Assembly: GCA_019235995.1 (NCBI GenBank)
Contig: JAFAJV010000078.1
Coordinates: 44,372-108,371, forward strand
Direction: 5' to 3'
DNA from: Vulcanimicrobiota bacterium
GTDB lineage: Bacteria > Vulcanimicrobiota > Vulcanimicrobiia > Vulcanimicrobiales > Vulcanimicrobiaceae
DNA length: 64,000 bases
A model generated the notes under the pieces. That model had not been told where the DNA came from, made no database searches, and was given only the letters and a program-made list of their open reading frames with translations. Below are positions 33,473-40,619 of the stretch, piece after piece. Every line of letters begins with the position of its first letter. Position 1 is the first letter of the stretch. Made by a program: the position numbers and the translations under genes.

Positions 33473-35401
33473 ATGAGCGCACAACCGCTGCCGGCGACCA
33501 TCGACCGCATCCCGCCCCACAATCTGGAGGCCGAGATGGCGGTGATCGGATCCGTGCTCGTGGACCGGGAGATGTTCGCCGCCGTCGGCGAGATCGTTCG
33601 CTCGAGCGACTTCTACGCGCACGTGCACGAGACGATCTTCGGCGTGCTCTACGAGCTGTACGAGCGCGGCGAGCCACTGGACAAGATCACCGTCGGCGAG
33701 GAGCTTCGCCGCCGCAATCTCTTGGAGCGCGTCGGCGGTCTCTCGTACATCAGCGCGCTCATGGACACCGTGCAGACCGCGGGTTCGGCGCGCTACTACG
33801 CGACGATCGTCCGCGAGAAATCGGTGCTGCGCTCGCTGATCCACGCCGGCACGGAGATCACGCAGCTCGGCTACGATGGAGAGGAAGACGTCGCGCAGGC
33901 GCTGGATCGCAGCGAGCAGCTCGTCTACACTATCGGCGAGCGTCGCGGAGTCACCGAGTTCATGCCCGTCAGCCGCCTGATGAAGGATGCCTTCGACCAC
34001 ATCGACCGGCTCTTCCACCAGCGCGGCGACCGAACGGGATTGACATCGGGGTACCGCGACGTCGACGCGATGACCACCGGCTTCCAACCCGGCAACTTCG
34101 TGATCATCGCGGCGCGGCCGGGCATGGGCAAGACGTCGTTCGCGCTCAACATGGCCGTCGCGGCGGCGCGCGTCGAAGCCGAGCCGATCGCATTCTTCTC
34201 GCTCGAGATGTCCAATAGCGAGCTGATCCAGCGCCTCATCTGCGCCGAGGCCCGCATCTCGATGAACGACATGCGCCGTGGCAACATCAAGACGCACCAG
34301 TGGGAAGACATCTCGCGCGCGATGGGCGAGCTCAACGAGCTGCCGATCTATCTCGACGACCTCGGCGCGCTGACTGTCAGCGACGTGCGCAGCCGCTGTC
34401 GCCGCCTGAAGTCCACCGTCGGCCTCGCGGCGATCTTCATCGACTACCTCCAGCTCGTTCGCCCGGCGGTACTCGCCCGCAACACGAACCGCAACGAGGA
34501 GCTCTCCGAGATCTGCCGTTCGCTGAAGCTGACGGCAAAGGATCTCGCGGTTCCGATCATCGCGCTCGCACAGCTCAACCGCGGCGTGGAGATCCGCAGC
34601 GAGAAACGCCCGATGCTCGCAGACTTGAGAGACTGCCTCGCCGGCGACTGTCTCGTGACCAACGCGGACACTGGCGAGCGGATCCCCGTTTCCGAAATCA
34701 TTGAAAGAAAGCTGCGCTTCAACGTCTGGGCGGCGGACGAACGGCACAAACTCGTGCGCGAACCGATCGTGGATGCGTGGAGCGTCGGCACGCGACAGAT
34801 TTTCAAGCTGAAGACACAGAGCGGCCGAACGATCCGATGCACCGATGGGCATCGTTTCTTGACCATGAACGGCTGGTCGGAGCTCAAGACGCTGCTGGCT
34901 GGAGACAGGGTGGCCGGAGCGCAGCGTTACGCCGCTCCGCTTCGGCAAGGCCGCGGGATTTCACTAGGGAAGGCGCTGCTGCTCGGGGGGCTGATTGGTG
35001 ACGGCCACCCGGGCGGCGGCGCGCCCCTGATGGTGGTCGAAAGGCTCGAGGAAGACGAGTTGGATATCGTCGCGCATGCAGACGTCGTTTGGGAAACCAT
35101 CGCTTCAGTTGAGCCCGACGGGATCGAGGAAGCATACGATCTGACCGTGGGAAATCTTCACAACTTCTGCGTGAATGACCTCATCACGCACAACTCCGGT
35201 TCCCTGGAGCAGGAGGCCGACGTCGTCTCGTTCCTGTATCGCGACGGCTACTACAACCCGGAGACTCCGGAGCCGGACATGACCGAGTTCATCATCGCCA
35301 AGCATCGCAACGGCCCAACCGGCGCCGTCAAGCTGCGCTTCCAGCGCGAGTACACGCTCTTCTTGCCCTACGGGGATGAGTCGCATTACCCCAGCCCGTA
35401 A
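33473..35401 (+). CDS. dnaB: Replicative DNA helicase DnaB interrupted by a mini-intein
   Basis: 642 encoded residues, 455 after intein removal, which is the normal length. The N-terminal DnaB domain (about 10-110) and the RecA-like domain with Walker A ARPGMGKTSF are intact, as is IFIDYLQLV (Walker B). The intein (residues 388-574) splits the conserved LRD-SGSLEQEADVVSFLYR block, so it must splice out for the helicase to work. It follows lonC in the same direction, separated by a 120-bp gap with a GTGCCAC/GTGGCAC hairpin (33363-33381). Unwinds DNA at the replication fork. Confidence 0.94.
   Translation: MSAQPLPATIDRIPPHNLEAEMAVIGSVLVDREMFAAVGEIVRSSDFYAHVHETIFGVLYELYERGEPLDKITVGEELRRRNLLERVGGLSYISALMDTVQTAGSARYYATIVREKSVLRSLIHAGTEITQLGYDGEEDVAQALDRSEQLVYTIGERRGVTEFMPVSRLMKDAFDHIDRLFHQRGDRTGLTSGYRDVDAMTTGFQPGNFVIIAARPGMGKTSFALNMAVAAARVEAEPIAFFSLEMSNSELIQRLICAEARISMNDMRRGNIKTHQWEDISRAMGELNELPIYLDDLGALTVSDVRSRCRRLKSTVGLAAIFIDYLQLVRPAVLARNTNRNEELSEICRSLKLTAKDLAVPIIALAQLNRGVEIRSEKRPMLADLRDCLAGDCLVTNADTGERIPVSEIIERKLRFNVWAADERHKLVREPIVDAWSVGTRQIFKLKTQSGRTIRCTDGHRFLTMNGWSELKTLLAGDRVAGAQRYAAPLRQGRGISLGKALLLGGLIGDGHPGGGAPLMVVERLEEDELDIVAHADVVWETIASVEPDGIEEAYDLTVGNLHNFCVNDLITHNSGSLEQEADVVSFLYRDGYYNPETPEPDMTEFIIAKHRNGPTGAVKLRFQREYTLFLPYGDESHYPSP
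34634..35194 (+). mobile_element. DnaB mini-intein with remnant LAGLIDADG endonuclease
   Basis: 187 residues. Splicing blocks are complete: Cys1 in CLAGDCLV, a TxxH block in RCTDGHRFLT, block F around EEAYDLTVGNLHNFCVN, and the terminal His-Asn (ITHN) followed by Ser of the extein. The LAGLIDADG block C is still visible as LLGGLIGDGHP, but the second copy and most of the endonuclease are gone. So it should splice but not home. The site is two residues before that recalled for the Synechocystis DnaB intein. Confidence 0.92.
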
Positions 35402-35410
35402 CAGGGCTTC

Positions 35411-37237
35411 GTGATTCGTCGCATCTCAGCGTGTCTTTTGGCGGTCCTCGCCGGTCTCGCAATCCCGGCCGCGGCCCAGACCGCACGCGCCGTCATCACC
35501 GACGAGACGCAGCTTCCTCGCTTTTCGTATCCCATGCCGACGCCGCCGTCGCAGCTCGTCGTCGCCTCCGACGCCGCCTTCGCGCCGTTTCTGAAAGCCG
35601 TCGAGGGTGACGTCGACAGGACGCTCGCATCATACGAGATTCGCGACCGGGCGACGCGCAGCGACTACCTAGCGACGCGGCTGGCGGGCGAAGTGCTCGA
35701 CGGCGACGTCGCCGGCGCGCGCGCCACGGTCGCGGCGCTACGCGCTGCGCAGGGCAAGCCGGATCGAGCGCTGCTTGCCGGCCGGCTCCAGCTCGCGTAC
35801 GTCACGGCGCTCGCCGATCAAAAGTCGAAGGGAACGTCGATCGACGCCGGGTTCGCCGCGGCCGATCGCGCTGCCGTTGCGCCGCTGCCGTGGCGCGTCG
35901 TACAAGACTCGGTGAAGGCGGCCGCGGGGTTCGAGCCCGTCGCGACGCGCGATCAGATCGTCGGCGACGTCGGCCACAGCCTCGATCCGATCGCCGCGAA
36001 GACCGGCACGCTCGACGGCCCCTCCGCTCGTACCCTCGTGCAGGCGCGCGCGCAGCTGCTGCTCCTTCCGCTCCTGGCAATCGACGCCAAGATGCTCGAC
36101 GCGTACGTCGCCAAGCACAACGTGGTGAAGCCCGACATCTGGGCGGCTCGCGAGGTCACGCTGCGGCCGCCGCAGATCAGGGAGCCCGTGCTCATCGGCA
36201 TCCTCGATTCCGGGGTGGATCCGCACGACTATCCCGGCCTCATGTACGGAGGAGACTCCGCGCAGCAGCACGGTCTTGCGTTCGCCGACGACGGCACGCC
36301 GTCGACGTCCGACACATATCCGCTCCCGCCAAACGTCGCGGCCGACTATCCGCGACTCGTGAAGCTGATGACCGGCACGAGCGACATGCAGAGCGGGATC
36401 GTGTCGCCGGAGGCATCCGCGGCGCAGGCGTATCTGCGCTCGCTCAACGTCGCGCAGGACGAAGCCTTCGCGCGCGAGATGGACTTCGTAGGGGAATACT
36501 CGCACGGCTCGCACGTCGCCGGAATCGCGTCGCGCGGCAATCCGGGCGCGCGCATCGTCGTCGCGCGTTTCGACGATAACCTGCCGAACCTCGCGTTCGC
36601 GCCCACCGTCGCGTGGGCCAAGCGGATGGCCGCCGATTTCGCTACGTTCGCCGCGTTCTTCCGCGACAACCACGTGCGCGTGGTGAACATGAGCTGGGGC
36701 GACCAGGTCAGCGAATTCGAAGAGTGGCTGGCGAAGACCGACCCCACCAGCGACGCCACCGCGCGAGAGGCGAAGGCAAAGGAACTCTACGCGATCTGGC
36801 GCGCCGCGGTCGCGAACATGATCGCGAACGCGCCCGGCACCCTCTTCGTCGCCGCCGCCGGCAACGGCGATAACGACGCGACGTTCGCGCAGGACGTCCC
36901 GGCCTCGCTGAGCTATCCGAACCTGATCACTGTCGGCGCGGTCAACCAGGCCGGCGACGCGACGGGCTTCACCAGCTACGGCCCCACCGTCGCGGTGTAT
37001 GCCGACGGCTTTCACGTGGCGAGCAAGATCCCGCGCGGCTATACCGTCAGGTTCTCCGGCACGTCGATGGCCGCGCCCAACGTGACGAACCTCGCCGGCA
37101 AGCTGTTCGCGCTCGATCCGGCGCTCACGCCGGCGCAAGCGCGCGCGTTGATCGTCGAGGGCGCGCGACCGGTGCCGGGCGGAAAACTGAAGCTGATCGA
37201 TTCCCGGCGGACCGTGACGCTGCTGCGCTCGGGCTAG
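35411..37237 (+). CDS. Secreted subtilase (S8) with long N-terminal domain
   Basis: 608 residues. Signal peptide (about 1-22, ending AAAQ). About 240 residues of non-catalytic, mostly helical sequence come before the protease domain. The triad is IGILDSGVDPHD (Asp), SHGSHVAGIA (His) and FSGTSMAAPNV (Ser), with VVNMSWG and AAAGNG (oxyanion Asn) between. The start is probably the GTG at 35411. It has a common extracellular role in protein degradation, with the sedolisin and clostripain nearby in the window. It lies 10 bp after dnaB, though the functional link is doubtful. Confidence 0.9.
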   Translation: MIRRISACLLAVLAGLAIPAAAQTARAVITDETQLPRFSYPMPTPPSQLVVASDAAFAPFLKAVEGDVDRTLASYEIRDRATRSDYLATRLAGEVLDGDVAGARATVAALRAAQGKPDRALLAGRLQLAYVTALADQKSKGTSIDAGFAAADRAAVAPLPWRVVQDSVKAAAGFEPVATRDQIVGDVGHSLDPIAAKTGTLDGPSARTLVQARAQLLLLPLLAIDAKMLDAYVAKHNVVKPDIWAAREVTLRPPQIREPVLIGILDSGVDPHDYPGLMYGGDSAQQHGLAFADDGTPSTSDTYPLPPNVAADYPRLVKLMTGTSDMQSGIVSPEASAAQAYLRSLNVAQDEAFAREMDFVGEYSHGSHVAGIASRGNPGARIVVARFDDNLPNLAFAPTVAWAKRMAADFATFAAFFRDNHVRVVNMSWGDQVSEFEEWLAKTDPTSDATAREAKAKELYAIWRAAVANMIANAPGTLFVAAAGNGDNDATFAQDVPASLSYPNLITVGAVNQAGDATGFTSYGPTVAVYADGFHVASKIPRGYTVRFSGTSMAAPNVTNLAGKLFALDPALTPAQARALIVEGARPVPGGKLKLIDSRRTVTLLRSG

Positions 37238-37276
37238 CCTTCCCCGGAAGGGTGCGGGGCGGCGTCCCCCAAAACC

Positions 37277-37308
37277 GTTAACCATGGTTAGCGTTACCCA
37301 TGGCTAAC
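37277..37308 (+). promoter_or_regulatory. Tandem 16-bp palindromic operator for the MntR regulator
   Basis: Two adjacent near-identical sites, GTTAACCATGGTTAGC (37277-37292) and GTTACCCATGGCTAAC (37293-37308), both centred on CCATGG. They resemble DtxR/MntR-family boxes with TTA-TAA arms. The second contains the first ATG of mntR (37300). An autoregulatory metal-responsive operator is the likely function. Confidence 0.62.
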
Positions 37309-37995
37309 ACGAGCCAGGGCGACCTGTTGATGGTCGGCTCCGACCGTTCGCATGCGCGCGCCCGCGAAGACTACGTCAAGGCGATCTACCAGCTCGGCGC
37401 GGGCGAACCGGTGCGCGCCGCGGCCCTGGCGCGCTACCTGCGGGTGAGCCGCGTCTCCGTGAGCAAGGCAAAGCGCCTGCTCGAGCTGGACGGCCTGCTC
37501 GAGAGCGATGCGGCTGCGTCGGCACCGCTGCGGCTCACGCGGCGCGGCTGTCGCCTGGCCGTCGCGATGGTGCGCCGCCATCGGCTCCTCGAGACGTTCT
37601 TGCACCGTTCGTTACGCGTTCCGCTCGAACGCATCCACGCCGAGGCGGAGCGCATCGAGCACGTCGTATCCGACGACTTAGCGCTGCGCATCGCGACGAT
37701 GCTCGGCAGGCCGCAGCGCGATCCGCACGGCCATCCGATTCCGTACGGCGACAGGTTGCCGCGCAGCAAGCCGCTCACGACGCTCGACACGCTAAGGGTG
37801 GGGTCGCGCGCGCGCGTCGTGAGCCTCGACGATCGCGACGACGAAGGCGTTGCGGCGATTGCGGCAGCGGGTGTGATGCCGGGATCAACGCTCCGCGTCG
37901 AGCAAAACGACCGACGCGGCGTACGCGTACGCCGCGGCGCACGCAGCGTCGCGCTGCGTCGCAGCCATGCCGCACTGGTGCGCGTTGGAACGTAG
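37300..37995 (+). CDS. mntR: DtxR/MntR-family metal-dependent repressor
   Basis: 231 residues from the ATG at 37300; the ATG at 37330 with AGGGC upstream would match the usual N-terminus better, since the operator overlaps the first ATG. It has the winged helix (EDYVKAIYQLGAGEPVRAAALARYLRVSRVSVSKAKRLLE), the metal-binding dimerisation domain (RRHRLLETFL, HAEAERIEHVVSDD) and a C-terminal FeoA/SH3-like domain. It overlaps mntH by 29 bases. It would repress mntH when Mn or Fe is plentiful. Mn versus Fe is inferred from mntH. Confidence 0.87.
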   Translation: MANTSQGDLLMVGSDRSHARAREDYVKAIYQLGAGEPVRAAALARYLRVSRVSVSKAKRLLELDGLLESDAAASAPLRLTRRGCRLAVAMVRRHRLLETFLHRSLRVPLERIHAEAERIEHVVSDDLALRIATMLGRPQRDPHGHPIPYGDRLPRSKPLTTLDTLRVGSRARVVSLDDRDDEGVAAIAAAGVMPGSTLRVEQNDRRGVRVRRGARSVALRRSHAALVRVGT

Positions 37996-39274
37996 CTACG
38001 GCCTCGGAGCGGGCAGCTCGCGCACCGTGGCCGCGGCGCGGGATGTGCTAGCCGGCAATCGCCGCGGCTGGCGCGCCTTGCTGCCGTTCACCGGACCGGC
38101 GTTCGTCGCATCGGTCGCGTACATGGATCCCGGCAACTTCGCCACCAACATCCAGGGCGGTGCCGGCTTCGGCTATCGGCTGCTCTGGGTCGTCGTGCTC
38201 GCGAACCTGATGGCGATGCTTTTCCAGGCCCTCTCGGCGAAGCTCGGCATCGCGACCGGCAAGAATCTCGCCGAGCTGTCGCGAGAGCACACCCCGCGAC
38301 CGGTCGCCCTCGCGATGTGGATCGTCAGCGAGATCGGCGCGATGGCTACCGACCTTGCGGAGTTTCTGGGCGTCATCATCGCGCTCTATCTACTCTTCCA
38401 CGTGCCGATGCTGATCGGCGCGATCCTGACCGGCGTCGTGACCTACGCGATCCTGTCGCTGCACCGCTACGGCTTCCGTACGATGGAGACGGTGATCGGC
38501 TCTCTCGTCGGCGTCATCGCGGTCTGCTACGTCGTCGAGACGCTGTTGGCCAAGCCGAACTGGAGCGAGGTGCTCTATCACTCGGTCGTGCCGTGGCTCG
38601 GCGGTTCTTCGAGCGTCTTGCTGGCCGTGGGCATCGTGGGCGCGACGGTGATGCCCCACGCGATCTACCTTCACTCCGCGCTCACGCAGGAGCGCATCGT
38701 TCCCCAGGAGAGCGGACAGGTCGGAAAGATCGTTCGCTTCGCCTATATCGACGTCGTGATTGCGCTGACGATCGCGGGCCTCGTAAACTTGGCGATGATG
38801 TACATGGCGGCCGCCGTCTTTCACGCGACGGGCCACTCGGGTGTGGCGGACATCACGACCGCCTATCGCACGCTGACGCCGCTGCTCGGCGGCCTCGCCG
38901 CCCTCGTGTTTCTCATCTCGCTGATGGCATCGGGTATCTCGAGCTCGGTGGTGGGCACGATGGCCGGCCAAGTCATCATGCAGAGCTTCGTCGGCTTCAC
39001 CGTTCCCCTCTGGCTCCGTCGCGTCGTGACGATGGCGCCGGCCGTCGTGGTCGTCGCGCTCGGCCTGAACGTCACGCAGACGCTGATCGTCAGTCAGGTC
39101 GTGCTGAGCTTCGTGTTGCCGGTTCCGGTGATCGCGCTCGTCGTCCTCACGGCGCGCCGCGACACGATGGGCTCGATGGCCAACGCGCGCTGGTTGACCG
39201 CGCTCGCGGTGCTCGCCGGCGGGGCGATCCTACTTCTCAACGCGCTCCTGGTTCTTCAGATACGAACGGGATAG
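37967..39274 (+). CDS. mntH: Nramp-family divalent metal transporter
   Basis: 435 residues, about 11 membrane segments. Helix 1 has the metal motif DPGNFATN (Asp54, Asn57) and helix 6 has MPH (Met229-His231), the Nramp Mn/Fe signature. It is a proton-coupled importer in the inner membrane. The ATG at 37967 lies inside mntR. The 3' end overlaps the convergent gamma-carbonic-anhydrase-like gene by 45 bases. Confidence 0.93.
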   Translation: MPHWCALERSYGLGAGSSRTVAAARDVLAGNRRGWRALLPFTGPAFVASVAYMDPGNFATNIQGGAGFGYRLLWVVVLANLMAMLFQALSAKLGIATGKNLAELSREHTPRPVALAMWIVSEIGAMATDLAEFLGVIIALYLLFHVPMLIGAILTGVVTYAILSLHRYGFRTMETVIGSLVGVIAVCYVVETLLAKPNWSEVLYHSVVPWLGGSSSVLLAVGIVGATVMPHAIYLHSALTQERIVPQESGQVGKIVRFAYIDVVIALTIAGLVNLAMMYMAAAVFHATGHSGVADITTAYRTLTPLLGGLAALVFLISLMASGISSSVVGTMAGQVIMQSFVGFTVPLWLRRVVTMAPAVVVVALGLNVTQTLIVSQVVLSFVLPVPVIALVVLTARRDTMGSMANARWLTALAVLAGGAILLLNALLVLQIRTG

Positions 39275-39754
39275 CGTCACGTAGGCCCCGGACGCGTCCT
39301 CGATCCACCGAGCCGCCTCGCCCTCGAGGGATTTCTTGACCTTCGCGGGCGCGCCGGCCGCGACGACTCCGGCCGGTATCGCGGCCCCTTCGGCGACGAC
39401 GCTGCCGGCGGCGACCAGCGAGCGTTCGCCGATGGTGCAGCCGTTGAGCAGGGTCGCGTTGCTTCCGATCAGCGCGTGGCGCTCGATCGTGCAGTCCTCC
39501 ATCACCGCGCAGTGTCCGACGGTCACATCGTCGCCGATGATCGTCCTACCCCGCTCGCTCACGTGCACGACGGCGTTGTCCTGCACCGACGTGCGCGCGC
39601 CGACGCGTATGGGGCCGTTGTCGCCGCGCAGCACGGCGCCGAACCAGACGCTCGATTCCGGACCGATTTCGACGTCGCCGATCAGCACGGCCGTCGGCGC
39701 CACGAACGCCGACGGCGCGACGCGCGGCCGCTTGCCCTGATACTCGATGATCAT
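39230..39754 (-). CDS. Gamma-carbonic-anhydrase-like hexapeptide protein lacking a His ligand
   Basis: 174 residues from the ATG at 39754, of left-handed beta-helix repeats (SVWFGAVLRGD, SVQDNAVVHV, VTVGHCAVMEDC). Zinc ligands in gamma-CA are three His. Here His64 and His81 are present, but the third position, five residues after His81, is Glu86. So it may bind metal differently or be inactive as a carbonic anhydrase. Other YrdA/CaiE-like proteins of this fold have no known activity. A divergent small gene starts 40 bp away. Confidence 0.82.
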   Translation of the reverse strand: MIIEYQGKRPRVAPSAFVAPTAVLIGDVEIGPESSVWFGAVLRGDNGPIRVGARTSVQDNAVVHVSERGRTIIGDDVTVGHCAVMEDCTIERHALIGSNATLLNGCTIGERSLVAAGSVVAEGAAIPAGVVAAGAPAKVKKSLEGEAARWIEDASGAYVTLSRSYLKNQERVEK

Positions 39755-39793
39755 GGGCGATGCTTCGCAGGGCGAGGCGTCGAACCTCGCGCC

Positions 39794-40036
39794 ATGCACA
39801 GGCATCGTACGCCGCTGCGGGGCGTGAAGGCGATCCCGCGTCCGAAACCGGACGATCCCAACTACAACGAAGTCAATTACGCGTACGCAGGCCGCGTGGG
39901 CCACGTCCATGAAGTCGTCGAGATCGCCGGGCGATCGCTCGCGAAGATCGGCTTCGACGATCGCAAGATCGTGTATTATTTTCTCGACGACCTCGATCTG
40001 GACGAGACCGCGAAGCGCGGCACCTTCCACGACTAG
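39794..40036 (+). CDS. Small hypothetical protein
   Basis: 80 residues, ATG at 39794 with AGGGCGAGG upstream. The basic start (HRHRTPLRGVKAIPRP) leads into a compact core with VGHVHEVVEI and VYYFLDDLDLDETAKRGTFHD. A long inverted repeat around the stop (about 40028-40060) could form a hairpin with the tRNA leader. No family recognised. Confidence 0.6.
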   Translation: MHRHRTPLRGVKAIPRPKPDDPNYNEVNYAYAGRVGHVHEVVEIAGRSLAKIGFDDRKIVYYFLDDLDLDETAKRGTFHD

Positions 40037-40073
40037 GGAGGGGACCTAGTCCCGTGGAAAGACGGCCGGCCCG

Positions 40074-40145
40074 GCCGACGTAGCTCAACGGTAGAGCAAT
40101 CGCTTCGTAAGCGATAGGTTATCGGTTCAAATCCGATCGTCGGCT
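40074..40145 (+). tRNA. tRNA-Thr (anticodon CGT)
   Basis: 72 nt cloverleaf. Acceptor GCCGACG/CGTCGGC, D arm GCTC...GAGC, anticodon stem ATCGC/GCGAT with loop TTCGTAA (anticodon CGT, reading ACG), T arm ATCGG-TTCAAAT-CCGAT, discriminator T. CCA is not encoded. Its 3' half is antisense to the end of the GNAT gene. Confidence 0.95.
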
Positions 40146-40619
40146 GACTTCGCTATCACACCGGCGCTCCATGAACGTCGGGCAAGGATAGGTCACGGCG
40201 GCGTACGGCGCGCACTCGGTGAAGCCGAGGGATTCGTACAGCCGGTATGCGGCGGGAAGCCGCTCCTTGTCGGTGTCGAGCACGACGCGGACATAGCCGG
40301 CAGCTTTGGCGTATTCGAGCGCCCGTACGACCAGCGCGCGGGCCGTACCGGCGCCGCGATTCGCCGGCCGCACGAACAGTCGCATGATCACGCCCGTCTG
40401 CTCGTCGAGCTGGGTGACGGCTACGCAGCCGATCGCGCCGCCTGCACTGTCCGCCAAGAACGCCGCGCTCCGTCCCCGGTAGAACCGCTCTACCTCGCCG
40501 ACCGCCGGCACCGACCCGTGCCTAAGCACCGGCGGCAAACCATCCTCGTATGCGACCAACAGCCGGTGCAGCTCGCGAAAGTCGTCCGCGCGGTCGGCAC
40601 GTCTGATCATGGCCGCCAT
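40119..40619 (-). CDS. GNAT-family N-acetyltransferase
   Basis: 166 residues from the ATG at 40619 (TAATG overlap with the upstream hydrolase stop). The GNAT core is clear: AIGCVAVTQL, GVIMRLFVRPANRGAGTARALVVRALEYAKAAGY (acetyl-CoA loop) and YRLYESLGF. Acceptor unknown. Its last residues and stop lie antisense to the tRNA-Thr T arm and 3' acceptor strand. Confidence 0.87.
   Translation of the reverse strand: MAAMIRRADRADDFRELHRLLVAYEDGLPPVLRHGSVPAVGEVERFYRGRSAAFLADSAGGAIGCVAVTQLDEQTGVIMRLFVRPANRGAGTARALVVRALEYAKAAGYVRVVLDTDKERLPAAYRLYESLGFTECAPYAAVTYPCPTFMERRCDSEVSRRSDLNR

Noticed and set aside
33440..34948. 502-residue open frame antisense to dnaB
   Set aside because: Shadow of dnaB in a high-GC genome; no recognisable domain.
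35738..37285. 515-residue open frame antisense to the subtilase
   Set aside because: Shadow; no motif and covers the whole S8 domain on the other strand.
37967..39339. 340-residue open frame (38317-39339) inside mntH on the same strand
   Set aside because: Arg-rich out-of-frame shadow of mntH.
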